Positions 20,702 through 31,262 of a stretch of 64,000 nt of DNA are shown piece by piece (the stretch's first letter is position 1; the number at the start of each line of letters is the position of its first letter). The notes under the pieces are model-generated. The model did no database searches and was not told where the DNA came from. It saw nothing but the letters and a program-made list of their open reading frames with translations. The stretch is taken from assembly GCF_003473485.1 (NCBI RefSeq), contig NC_053046.1, forward strand, positions 39,579,832 through 39,643,831, in the 5' to 3' direction. The position numbers and the translations under genes were made by a program. The DNA is from Medicago truncatula. Lineage: Eukaryota > Streptophyta > Magnoliopsida > Fabales > Fabaceae.

Positions 20702-23198
20702 TAAACAAATCACCGCCACCACCTTCAAAACCTGGTTTCAAACCAGTTACCTTTCAAACGACCCTCTTCTTCTCCGAATCCACCAATTCCTCTCTTCCAA
20801 GAACGATTTCTCGGCTTTATTCACTTCTCTTAATATTCCCCTCACCACACCCTTAGTCCTCCGTGTACTCCATCATGTTTCATACAATAACGACATTCAA
20901 TCATGTCTTAAATTCTTCGATTGGGCTGGTCGTCAGCCGCGATATACTCACACACGCGCTACTTTCACAGCCATTTTTCGTATGCTAACAACACGTGCTC
21001 ATCTTATGCCGATGCTTTTTGAGATTCTTGAAAGATTTGAGAAACATGAATTATTTTATCATAATGCTCGTTTTTATGATACTCTTGTTGTTGGTTATGC
21101 AATTGCTGGTAAACCTGAAATTGCACTCCATGTGTTTGGTAGGATGCGTTTTCAAGGTCTTGATTTGGATGCTTTTGCTTATCATGTTTTACTCAATTCA
21201 CTTGCTGAGAATGAGTATTTTAATAGTTTTGATGTGATTCTTAACCAGATTCGGATTAGGGGGTATGCGACGCGTGTTACTGATACCATTGTTGTTAAGA
21301 GGTTGTGTGAGCAGGGTAGGTTTGATGAGGCGGAGGAATATGTTAACGGAATGTTGGGTAGTGGGAAAAAGTTGCGTGATTTTGAGGTGAGTATGCTTGT
21401 GGGTTTGTTATGTGAGAGGAAAAAGTTTGAGCGTGCTGTTAAGTTGGTTAAGGAGTTTGGGAACACGGGGTTGGTTCCTTTGGAACATGCTTATGGGGTT
21501 TGTATAAAGGGTCTTGTGAAGGGTGGTAGGTTGGACGACGCTTTGGAGTTTTTTAGACAGACGAGAGATACTGAAGGGTCTGTTCCTCATTTATATAGAT
21601 ATAACATGTTGATTTGTAGGCTTTTGAGGGAGAACCGGCTTCGCGAGGTCTATGATTTGTTGATGGATATGTACGAGTCTTCTATTCCACCTGATCAGAT
21701 TACTATGAATGTTGTCTTGTGTTTCTTTTGCAAAATTGGGATGGTGAATGTCGCGCTCCAATTGTACGAATCCAGGTCTCAGTTTGGACTGAATCCTAAT
21801 ACCATTGCTTACAAGTATTTGATACTTAATCTGTGTTGGGATGGGAGTGTTAAGGAGGCGTACAGTGTTTTCAAAAGGTTTATCGGTAATGATAAACTTT
21901 TTCCTGATAGAGAGACCTTTACCACACTTGCCAATGCTTTGTGCAGAGAGTGCAAGGTTGATGAGATGAAGGAGCTGATGGATCTTGCGAAGGAGCGGGA
22001 ATTTACACTTAGCCCTGTCACAAATGCCAAGTTTATATCGGCTTTGTGCCAAGCTGGAAGATTAGAAGATGGTTATGACGAGCATGGGAAGCTCGAAAAT
22101 GCAACTGCTAAGCTGTACTACGATAAAATGATTGAGGGTTTTATTAAATCAAATAAGGGAGAGATTGCTGCTCGCCTTCTTGTTGAAATGAAAGAGAAGA
22201 ATCTTAGATTGACGCGGTTCTCATGCCGAGCTGTTATTTGCAGATTACTTGATATGGATAATCCAATAACACGTGTTACCAAGTTATTGGACTCGCTGAC
22301 TCAAGGTAAACCTGATACTAAGATTTTCAACTTTTTCATCGTTGGAGCTGGGCATGCCAATAACACAGACTTGGCCAGGGAAGTATATGAGTTGATGCCA
22401 AGGAATAACATTGTGCCCACTCTTTTATCTCAACGTCTTGTGTTAAATAGTTATTTGAGAAATGGAAAGATTATTGATGCTTTGAATTTCTTTAATAGTC
22501 TCCGGCGCCTGGGTGTGGTGAGTAAAAAATTATATTGTTCCATGGTTATTGGTCTCTGCAAGTCCAATAAGGTTGACATTGCACATGATTTCTTGTTTGA
22601 AATGTTAAACGCTGGTGTAAATCCAGACATTGAATGCTTTGAGAGTCTTGTGTGGAAGCTTTGCTCATTGCGAAGATATCATAAAGCGATAAATCTTGTT
22701 CAAGTGTATATGAAAGGGGGACGTCGATTAACTTCTTTTCTTGGCAACACGCTTCTTTGGCATTCTTCATTATCGCCGGATGTCTATGGTATATTGGTTC
22801 ATTTAAGAGGAGCTGAAGAGGGAGAAAATTCTCCTATTTCTACATTGAGCTTTGTCATTGGTGCATTTTCTGGTTGTCTCAGTGTAAACCGTTCTATTGA
22901 GGAATTGGAAAAATTAATAGCGATGTGCTTTCCGCTTGACACTCACACCTACAATCAGCTGCTGAGAAGAGTAGCCAGTTATGACATGAACCAAGCTTGT
23001 GAGCTGTTTAATAGGATGTGTCAAAGGGGTTGTAAGCCTAATGGTTGGACATATGATTTCATGGTACGTGGTTTTTTAAATCATGGGAGAAATGATGAGG
23101 CTAAACAGTGGGTTGAAGAAATGCACCAAAAAGGATTTGATCTAACAGATAGTACCAGAATAAATGTAAGAAAAATGATTTTATCAAATGAAGAATAA
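20526..23198 (+). CDS. P-class pentatricopeptide repeat protein, copy 2 (890 aa)
   Basis: Single-exon tandem paralogue of the gene at 12572, alignable from end to end and identical at most residues by eye. The N-terminus is basic and Lys/Pro/Thr-rich (KPKPKPKPK around residues 46-54), consistent with an organelle transit peptide but unusually lysine-rich. PPR units follow from about residue 150 to the end, such as VVGYAIAGKPEIALHVFGRM, KGLVKGGRLDDALEFFRQ and GFLNHGRNDEAKQWVEEM. No E/DYW/SMR domain was seen. It is inferred to bind organellar RNA like copy 1. Substitutions are spread through the repeats, including positions that in P-class proteins choose bases, so RNA targets may have diverged. 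The frame is intact. Confidence 0.93.
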   Translation: MLPLKHVVTKHKAKPKLKHKSLSSTYSSSISLSSIFTNTLHSSKPKPKPKPKPSFPIPDKQITATTFKTWFQTSYLSNDPLLLRIHQFLSSKNDFSALFTSLNIPLTTPLVLRVLHHVSYNNDIQSCLKFFDWAGRQPRYTHTRATFTAIFRMLTTRAHLMPMLFEILERFEKHELFYHNARFYDTLVVGYAIAGKPEIALHVFGRMRFQGLDLDAFAYHVLLNSLAENEYFNSFDVILNQIRIRGYATRVTDTIVVKRLCEQGRFDEAEEYVNGMLGSGKKLRDFEVSMLVGLLCERKKFERAVKLVKEFGNTGLVPLEHAYGVCIKGLVKGGRLDDALEFFRQTRDTEGSVPHLYRYNMLICRLLRENRLREVYDLLMDMYESSIPPDQITMNVVLCFFCKIGMVNVALQLYESRSQFGLNPNTIAYKYLILNLCWDGSVKEAYSVFKRFIGNDKLFPDRETFTTLANALCRECKVDEMKELMDLAKEREFTLSPVTNAKFISALCQAGRLEDGYDEHGKLENATAKLYYDKMIEGFIKSNKGEIAARLLVEMKEKNLRLTRFSCRAVICRLLDMDNPITRVTKLLDSLTQGKPDTKIFNFFIVGAGHANNTDLAREVYELMPRNNIVPTLLSQRLVLNSYLRNGKIIDALNFFNSLRRLGVVSKKLYCSMVIGLCKSNKVDIAHDFLFEMLNAGVNPDIECFESLVWKLCSLRRYHKAINLVQVYMKGGRRLTSFLGNTLLWHSSLSPDVYGILVHLRGAEEGENSPISTLSFVIGAFSGCLSVNRSIEELEKLIAMCFPLDTHTYNQLLRRVASYDMNQACELFNRMCQRGCKPNGWTYDFMVRGFLNHGRNDEAKQWVEEMHQKGFDLTDSTRINVRKMILSNEE

Positions 23199-23870
23199 TA
23201 GGTTATTCATTTAAAGGGAATCAATTGATGTGTTAAGGATGCAGCAGGGTTCATTCAATTTTTGTAAGGATCTTGTTATTCTTGTCTAATTATTGAAAAA
23301 TATGGTTAGATTCGATACATTGTTTTTTTTTTATTCCATCTAATTGTTATTATAGAGCAATCCTTGTATCGCTTACGTTACTTTTTTTTTTCTTTCTTCG
23401 TGGAAACATCATGAATAAGATACGTTTCCACCCTGTATTATTTATCACACTAGACCGTCATTAACGATGAAATTGGGCATAGCTTTTATACATCATTTTG
23501 TTTGTCATATTGTATTTTTAAAGTTTGAAGCATTACTTTTTATCCTCTTTTCGAGCTAGTGGCCATCACAGAGAAAGAAAAATAATACCAGTTGATTCAT
23601 GTGTCATGAAACAAATCTGATAGATTTGAAATTTCAATACAGAAGTCGCTCTTAGTGTCAGTCACTACTCATTTGTTGTGTATGATTTATCTTTTGATTG
23701 TCTATTTGAGTAGGATTGCAGAACAAGAGACAACAACTATGGGATTATTGTTTTCACTAGTTTTATATATGTTTCGTATGACACAAGAGTTTGCTATTTA
23801 CCATAAATATTTTGAACCTGGCCACAAGATGGGGCTTATTCACAAAGAAATTAGTATAAAGCCTCTGTAT

Positions 23871-24034
23871 CAGTGCTATCGATTGCAGATCGCAGACCAT
23901 GGCGGAAAGCCGGAAATCCGCCTTTTTATGCTGCCATAAAATGTTGTGGGTGTGGTGCCACCATCCTTCACAAATTGGCCACAACGGTTGTCAAAAAATC
24001 TGTCACCACAATCCGCCATGGTGTCGCAACACTG
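23871..24034. mobile_element. hAT-type MITE, unit B copy
   Basis: 164 bp, starting CAGTGCTATCGATTGCAG and ending GTCGCAACACTG, flanked by near-identical 8-bp duplications CTCTGTAT (23863-23870) and CTCTCTAT (24035-24042). Orthologous to 15931-16082. Confidence 0.8.
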
Positions 24035-24042
24035 CTCTCTAT

Positions 24043-25341
24043 CTTTCTTATCATCTGCCATGATAGAATATCCCATGTTTGATGCACTTTATCTCAGCAA
24101 GTTGAAAATGTGCTCAAATTCCTTTAGAAATTGACTTCTCATTTCATAAAGGGTGCGAGTTTCATGCAAGTGCTGTATTGGCCGTTGGCATCTGTCATTG
24201 CAACCAAAATATTATAGTTAACTGATTTATAAGAGTTTTACTCCATACATCAACCTTGCGATTTGTCTCTGAGCTATATTCCTTGGATCCTTCTCAAAAG
24301 CAATCTATGATGCTTTGTTATCCATCAGTGATAGAACCCGGAAAAATCGGGTCTGTGTATTATTCACTGCAAATGGATGAGCTAAAGCTCTTACAAATTA
24401 CAATGGTGGAAACAGAAAGAAACTTATAAACCAGAGTTACGAGAACTCCCAAGTCCTAACCAAAGAAAAGCTTGTAACCAGAGAATACTTTCTCTTAACT
24501 GAATGCTGACAAGGTTTCGGAATTCTTTACTCACTCCCCTATCCTCTCTTTCATAACAGAAAATCCCTCCTAACAGAATATTGCCACGTCACTACTATCC
24601 CCCATTCACCACATCAATTGAGCTAAAGCCCAAATCCAGTATGCTATCATTCTGCAATAAATATTTGTTTTCTACTTGTTATAAGATATGAAAATATCTT
24701 GTAAGACCTTGGTATTATCTTGAGTACCTTAGATTATCTCATAGTCATATAGGATTAAAATATTTTAGACTACCACATAACATAAGATTACTTTTCATAT
24801 TACATTGTTATTATCAATAAGAATTGGTGTCTTGTATTACTATAAATAAGAATTATTGTTTAGTTTTTATACAAATAAAAGCATAATCATCAATCAAATC
24901 AAAATCAGACTATAATGGCACAACTCAAAGTCTTCATTCTTTCTCAGCCCTCTTTGTTAAAACCCTATAAACTTCAACTGCACCAACTCTTTGTTTTTTG
25001 GGTCTGCAAAATAATCAATCGGTGTTTTATCCTTTGATTTACTCCTTCATTGTTTAAAACTTGCCCTGAAATTGTTATTTTGTATTACTTCCGATTGACA
25101 TTTGATGATTTAATCGATGTCAACCTCAGTCTCATTGATTTATGTAAAAACTTGGCACCAAACCAAATCTATTGACCTCAGGCTTTTTGTATTGTTACTA
25201 TTAATATACTTTCTAGTTTCCTCGTGATAATAATAATGTCAACTGGGAAAATGCACATATGATCTGTGCATTCATTTTTGTACCATTTCTATTTTCTTGT
25301 GGCATGCTTTAATCTTTGAAAGCTGTATACAATGAAAGGAC
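24043..25341. other. 3' flank of PPR copy 2, non-coding
   Basis: Aligns with unit A downstream DNA. Contains no recognisable gene; only short chance open frames. Confidence 0.5.
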
Positions 25342-25520
25342 CAGTGTTGTCGATGGTGGACTGCAAAGAGCCAAAAACCCGCGATAATGGCCAACACGTT
25401 GCACCACCATATCCGAGTATGGATGGTACCGTGGCGCCACTATTCTTCACAAAATTGGCCATGACGGAAAGACAGAATCCCACAACCAATATCTGTCATG
25501 GCCGATATTCGACAACACTG
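25342..25520. mobile_element. hAT-type MITE, unit B copy
   Basis: 179 bp, CAGTGTTGTCGATGG to TTCGACAACACTG. Target duplication GAAAGGAC (25334-25341) and GAAATGAC (25521-25528, one mismatch). Orthologous to 18218-18393, so it predates the tandem duplication. Confidence 0.85.
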
Positions 25521-25818
25521 GAAATGACCTTCTTAAAGGTGGTAATTTGCTGCTAAGAATATGAGAGGAAAATGTAATAAGATGTCACCATTATATCTGT
25601 TGCATCAATATAGGTTATTCCAGTTTTTCAACAGAAGTGCTTACATGTATTAATAATTGGGCGGCTTCAACTATGACTTAATCTATAAGAAAGGGAGAAA
25701 CAAGACAGTACTTCAAGCATGATCTAGAGGAGAAGATCATTGCTACTTTTTAGTGGTTATTTATACCATCTTCATTGATTTAATACAACATGTCAATGCA
25801 TCATATGTCATCCACTAG

Positions 25819-27213
25819 TAAGATTATAATATATTTAAATGATAAGATCTGATCGGACATCTGTGCAAAGTCATCGTAGATTGTCAATGTATCGAAAGTA
25901 AACTCATGGTATATTTCAAAATTTAATTATTAATTTTTTTATCGATAATTGATATTACTCACGTTACTCTTTAAAGTGAGTTGTTCACATTAGAGTGAGT
26001 CAAATCCATCTTTTATAGTGGAGTTGTGATGGAATTACTTACTAACAACCAAGCTATTTTTATTCTCCTAATATCGTTCTAGCTAAGTGTGTAGCCATCG
26101 AGGAAGAGGAGCAACAATAGGGATCTTGGACACGTAAAATATCCTCTGGTTCATTGGAAGATCAAATTTGCTTGAGAAATAATATATTTATACAATCATT
26201 TTATGATAATTTTTTGACAATTTTCTCTTTCATAATCATATATGCGTAGTTTTTCCGTTGTGTACAATACTAAAACAAAAACAGGGAAAGGAAAAGAGAA
26301 AACGAGACACTTTCATAATCATATATGCGTAGTTTTTCTATTTTGTGTACAATGCTAAAACAAAAATAGGGAAAGGAAAAGAGAAAACGAGACAAAAACA
26401 ACAAGAGAGTTACTCTCAAATAAAAAATTTCTACCGCATCACTTTAGATGAGATTCACAATGTTTTTGAGGAGTTTAAACACACATATAATTTCTATTGG
26501 TAATCTATAAAAAAAAATAGCTTACAATTACTTGGACAATTTTTATTATTAAACTATTGTTAACGTGAATAAAATTATTCATATCACCTATACTTTCTTC
26601 ACATATTTATTTATTCACTACAAACATGAGAACAAGTAAATTGTGCTACTTCCTTAAAAAAAAAAAGTAAATTGTGCTACTTAGTAAAAAAAAAAAAAAA
26701 AAAAAGTGTTACGTATTTGTGCTTAAAATAAGGTGGCAGATGAGTCCACGTATGTTAATGATTATTCTCGGAATGTAATATTTATTATGCTTTGTCAGGA
26801 CCATTTATTTTCTTTGATCTCACGATCATTCAAACGTGTGACAATATGCATCACAAGTTCAAAATAAACAGCATTTTAAATTATATAAGTTATGTTCAAC
26901 ATTTTTTTTTTGAAGGATAAGTTATGTTCAACATGTGACTCTAGTAATAAATATTTGAATCAAGGCTTTACAATGATCGGTATATAAGAAAAAAAATATA
27001 GTAAAAAATTATAAATCTTTTTAATAAATTTCAATTACCTCGAATGATTACTATTTGCAATTAGACGTATACATTGATTTTAAAAAGAAGATATAGCTAA
27101 TGTGTATTTATAGGCATAAGCATATTCAGTTGATCAATCCAAGTAAAGTCAGAATCAAATATAATTATAGATTGTACGGGTAACAGTCACCATCACTTAT
27201 GCATATCAACAAT
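25819..27213. other. Gene-free AT-rich stretch
   Basis: No gene seen. It contains the 83-bp tandem duplication described separately, a small repeat of GTAAATTGTGCTACTT at about 26636 and 26667, and several A-runs (for example 26684-26705). Confidence 0.45.
26228..26393. repeat. Tandem duplication, 83-bp period
   Basis: TTTCATAATCATATATGCGT at 26228 recurs at 26311, and both units end GGAAAAGAGAAAACGAGAC. Two copies with few differences. Non-coding. Confidence 0.9.
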
Positions 27214-27368
27214 GCAATTTTTTGAGTAAATATCCAATTATTCACCTTAAAATTGTAAGTTTCGTCAATTACCCTTTTGAAATTGCACAAAGTTAATCAA
27301 TTTACCTCCTACGTCAAATTCTTCTGTTAGTCAACATAACGTTTTGCAAATAACCCCTGAAATTTTGC

Positions 27369-28222
27369 GAAATTTTTTTTTTCTAACCCTTTTTGCCAAA
27401 AAAAATCCAGATATGACCCCCTTTGAAAAAAAAATACCGAAATGACCCACTTTTGAATTTTTTTTTTTTTTTTGTCTTCTAGCGCGTTCCCGCCATCTGA
27501 AATGGCGGGACTGGCCGCCGGATCTGACAGCCGTCGCGTCAGGCTGGCACTGCTTTTTTTTTTATTTTTTTTCCGTTCCCGCCGTTTCATCTGGCGGGAC
27601 TGATTATTTTATTATTTTTTTCGTTTTTTCTATTTTACAATTAAATAATAATGATAAATAATAATAATAATAATGATAAATAATAATAATAATAATGATA
27701 AATAATAATAATAATGATAAACATTTAATAAAAAAACTACTTTCTCCGCGGAAACCAATTACGCCAATGTAAACTATGACCTCCCGTAGCACATAATTTA
27801 TCTTTTTTGTCGTACGGAACAAAAAAGATAAATTATGTGCTACGGGAGGTCATAGTTTACATTGGCGTAATTGGTTTCCGCGGAGAAAGTAGTTTTTTTA
27901 TTAAATATTTATCATTATTATTATTTATCATTATTATTATTATTATTTATCATTATTATTTAATTGTAAAATAGAAAAAACGAAAAAAATAATAAAATAA
28001 TCAGTCCCGCCAGATGAAACGGCGGGAACGAAAAAAAAATTAAAAAAAAAAGCAGCGACGGCTGTCAGATCCGGCGGCCAGTCCCGCCATTTCAGGTGGC
28101 GGGAACGCCACTAAAAGACAAAAAAAAAAAAAACCAAAAGTGGGTCATTTTGGGAATTTTTTTCAAAAGGGGGTCAGACTTGAATTTTTTTTCGAAAAGT
28201 GGGTCAGAAAAAAAAAAAATTC
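27369..28222. mobile_element. 854-bp near-perfect palindromic element nested in the Pack-MULE
   Basis: Almost the whole element is a self-complementary pair of arms of roughly 420 bp meeting at about 27813 (GTCGTACGGAAC). The innermost stretch, such as GGTCATAGTTTACATTGGCG, matches its mirror exactly; arms also contain AAT-rich runs and GGCGGGA blocks. Near-match 9-bp flanks AAATTTTGC (27360-27368) and AAGTTTTGC (28223-28231) suggest a Mutator-type insertion. The host inverted repeat resumes at once on the right, confirming nesting. No coding sequence. A transcript would form a long hairpin. Confidence 0.85.
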
Positions 28223-28314
28223 AAGTTTTGCACTTATGTGCAAAATATCCCTCGAACTTAAAAATTTATATTTTTTTTTCTTATACTTGACTCAAAAGAT
28301 ATCAAAGGCAAACA

Positions 28315-28720
28315 AAGAAGCTTGAGAAATGCATTTAGGATTCAAGGAATAGCTTAAAGAGTTACTTGGTGAAGGGTACTATGGTAAAGGAGGATTATCA
28401 AAAGTGTTTTTTGAAAAGAAATACATTGGTGGAGTTAAGGAAATTCAGAAACTTCATGTTGACAAGAAGCTTGAGAAATCGCTTTTTTGTTGTGAAAGGA
28501 TTGATGACATTGAAGGAGGTGATGGTGGATGTGAGGCTTGTGGTGATATAAAGTTTGTTCCTTGTGAAACATGTTATGGAAATTGTAAAATCTACTATGA
28601 AGGTGATTATGAAGAAGATAATTGTGAGGTTGGTGGGTGAGTGTTGATTCCAAAGGTTCTCATTGCAATGAAAAGGGCCTACTAAGATGTTCCATATGTT
28701 GTTTCTAGTTCCATATTTCA
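28315..28720 (+). pseudogene. Captured glutaredoxin-domain C-terminal fragment
   Basis: Reads LKELLGEGYYGKGGLSKVFF, KKYIGGVKEIQKLHVDKKLE, CEACGDIKFVPCETCYGNCK and, after a one-base frame change, SHCNEKGLLRCSICC. This matches the C-terminal half of the plant class of long glutaredoxin-like proteins: a glutaredoxin fold end with the YIGG motif, followed by a four-CxxC zinc-binding-like tail. The redox CxxC active site and the N-terminal part are absent. Stops at 28350-28352 (TAG) and 28638-28640 (TGA) and the frameshift make it non-functional. It sits between MULE arms, so it is transduplicated cargo. Confidence 0.8.
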
Positions 28721-29050
28721 TTTTGACATTTAACAATGAAAATGGCCTAAGTTAATTGTTAATTGTTTGCCTTTAATATCTTTTGAGTCAATGATAAGAA
28801 AAAATATATATATATAAATTTTCAAGTTCATGGGGCATTTTGCACATAAGTGCAAAACTTCAGGGGAGTATTTGCAAAACATCATGTTGACTAACAGAAG
28901 AATTTGACGGAGGGAGTAAATTGATTAACATTGTGCAATTTCAGGGTGATATTTGAAGTTTTGTTAATTTCAAGGGGGTAATTGACGAAACTTACAATTT
29001 CAGGGGGGTAATTGTTTATTTACTCGCAATTTTTTTTTTCTTATAAAAAA

Positions 29051-29549
29051 GGTTAAATATGTTTTTGGTCTCTATAAATATACCAAATTTTTCGTTTTAA
29101 TCATTCTAAAATATTCCTTCAACTTTTAGTTCGTATAAAATTTTCAATCATACTTTTGATCCCTATTTATAAGTAAATTTTTATATTTTTTAATGAAATT
29201 GTGCATAAAAGTATTTAATATAGTAAAAATCACTTCCAATAAAAATTAATTTTTTTAACAAAACATAAATTAAATATGAATTTTTTACCGTGAAAAATAT
29301 AAAAATTAATATTTAATTTATGTTTGGGTAAAAAATTCTATTTTTTTTTTGGGAGAGATCCTTATAATATTATAAATGTTTTTACAAAATTTTATTCAAA
29401 AATATGGATTCTATATACGACTTTACTTTAAAGAATATACCAAAAGTGAAGATGAAAATTTTTTGAAGAACTAAAAGTTGAAGAAATTTTTTAGAGGGAC
29501 TAAAACAAAAAATTAACATATTTATAAGGACCAAAAACATATTTAATCC
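29051..29549. mobile_element. MULE-type MITE (GGTTAAATATG family)
   Basis: 499 bp starting GGTTAAATATGTTTTTGGTC and ending GGACCAAAAACATATTTAATCC; arms extend through the ACTTTTAGTTC / GAACTAAAAGTTG pair. Flanking 9-mers TATAAAAAA and TAAAAAAAA differ at one base. Non-coding. Confidence 0.7.
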
Positions 29550-29807
29550 TAAAAAAAAATGCTATTTTTTAGATCCAAAACAACAATGATACTTTTGCAC
29601 TAAAACACTTAGTTATTACTCTAAATCTCACTATTTTTCAATCTATCTCCTTTACTAAAAAATCAATTATAAAGTGTTTAAAGAGTGTTAAACTTGTGTT
29701 ATACTATTTAATAACATATATAAAATTGTACCATGATATAAATAGATAGATGTGTTAATTTTTTTAGGATTATAGAATTGATGGTGTACTATGGTAAATA
29801 TTTAGAA

Positions 29808-29926
29808 AATACTATCTCAGTATTAAAATATAAATAAAAATAGATCATTAAAATTTATTGTATCTGATTTTGTATTAAATTATGTTAACCTATTTTTACA
29901 TATATTTTAAGACGGAAGGAGCTTTT
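29808..29926. mobile_element. Decayed Stowaway-like MITE
   Basis: Left TACTATCTCAGTATTAAAATA and right TATTTTAAGACGGAAGGAGC are eroded versions of the CTCCCTCCGT terminus, and the interior is self-complementary (AAATAGATCATTAA and its partner). Non-coding. Confidence 0.5.
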
Positions 29927-30693
29927 CACTACCAATACTATTACTCTTGTTAATCAATTCAAAATGCACGTGACCAAATTCTAATGAAGACAAAGAAAGA
30001 CAAGCTAAAAGCCATAATAGTTGACTATGTTCCATTGTTTCCCACTTAATGTTGACATAAAAACTGACCAATCATTTTCCTCGTTTCTTTCTCATTTAAT
30101 ACCTTTATCTTCGATCCAAATGCTGAAACAATCATAGCAAGTATTGATGATAAAGATAAGCACAGAAAATGGAAACGTGGAAATTCTACTACTACCATGT
30201 TTAAGAAAGGAGGAGTGATATATGGACAACCAAAATCAAACAATACTGTTGACAACCTTTTTTCTTCTTTTTTTATTGGACAATAACAATAGAGAGAAAA
30301 AGAAAGAGAGAGAATAAAAGTATAATGTGAATATAAGAGGAAAGTTGTCGCAAAAATCGTTTAAAAATAATTGTTCAAATATCATTTCTCTTAACAAAGA
30401 TACACAAGCCAAGTATATTGGCAATTTTTTTTTTTTTGAAACAGTTTTGTTAGGTATTCGACATTCAATCATTTCATGCTACGTCGATTTTTATATTTAA
30501 TTTAATATTATTTTAGTACATTCAATATTTTGATTAATTAATTTAAATGATACTCTGATATCCACCAACAAGAGTTGAGTCTAAAGAAGAGATTAAAGGT
30601 TACAACGTGATAAATCAAAATTTAAACCTTAACTAAGATGATTATATATTCACACTTTTAATGTGTGATACATCTCAAATAGGATTTTATTTT
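29927..30693. other. Gene-free AT-rich stretch
   Basis: No recognisable gene or element. Short open frames are of low complexity. Confidence 0.4.
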
Positions 30694-30823
30694 TCTGGTC
30701 TGATAGCCTAGTGGTTAGAATTCATTTATAAAGTGAATAAGTAAGGTGTCTGGGGTTCAAACCTCAGCCCTACATATAATAATGCATTATCCTACCAACT
30801 GAAGTATGCTTAAGAGACAAATA
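30694..30823 (+). mobile_element. tRNA-derived SINE
   Basis: The head TAGCCTAGTGGTTAGAATTC resembles a tRNA A box, and GGGGTTCAAACCTCAGCCC contains a B box, about 30-35 bp apart as in a Pol III internal promoter. A 10-bp direct repeat GATTTTATTT occurs just before (30682-30691) and just after the unit (30824-30833). It shares the GTGTCTGNGGTTCNAACCTC core with the SINE at 39867-40004. It is not a tRNA gene; no cloverleaf forms downstream. Confidence 0.72.
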
Positions 30824-30833
30824 TGATTTTATT

Positions 30834-31262
30834 TATTTATTTATGGACATGACTTGTAAATTCTTTTTCCTTCAAAATAAACTTGTAAATTCTTTTATTT
30901 AAAATTCTACCGGTCCTAATTTTCCCCCCACATATGGGTACATAAGATTTCTTCAATTTAATTTGCACACATCCTTCCAACGTGGAGAGGGTAAAGCCAA
31001 TAAAACCAACTACAGCTAAAGCTTATACTGTTGAGTGTATTGGTCAAATGTAAACTCACATAAGTCTTGCAAGATTCGCAACTAACTTAAACTCATTACA
31101 TAGAAAGTGGGTGACGAAATACATCTTGAAATCATGATGCATTTTGTTCGAAAATAATAAATTATCAATTTAGTTCAGGCTACTAATTTGATGGACTTTT
31201 ATATACAGTAAGAATTATATTGACAAATTTCATATAATTTAGCAACTATTTATCATATTTAT
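30834..31262. other. Gene-free stretch
   Basis: AT-rich DNA without recognisable features, up to the TRIM element. Confidence 0.4.

Larger units (their letters stand above)
20430..25818. repeat. Large tandem duplication, unit B
   Basis: Head-to-tail copy of 12540-18692: PPR copy 2, its 3' flank and two hAT MITEs in the same order. It lacks the roughly 870-bp segment of unit A. The offset between the two PPR start codons is 7954 bp. Confidence 0.88.
27224..29025. mobile_element. Pack-MULE-like element with captured glutaredoxin fragment, 9-10-bp TSD
   Basis: The left end GAGTAAATATCCAATTA and right end TAATTGTTTATTTACTC are inverted repeats that run about 200 bp inward, matching through GTTAGTCAACAT and GACTCAAAAGATAT. 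A 10-bp duplication GCAATTTTTT flanks them (27214-27223 and 29026-29035). Between the arms, about 28315-28750 encodes part of a glutaredoxin-domain protein. The left arm is split by a second, palindromic element at 27369-28222. No transposase was seen. The GAGTAAAT termini resemble the MULE at 494. Confidence 0.82.

Noticed and set aside
27604-27822. Open frame inside the AAT-rich palindrome arm
   Set aside because: Low-complexity Ile/Tyr translation of AAT/ATT repeats; the region is a structural inverted repeat.
30700-30775. A tRNA gene
   Set aside because: Only A- and B-box-like words are present; acceptor and anticodon arms do not pair, so SINE is the better call.
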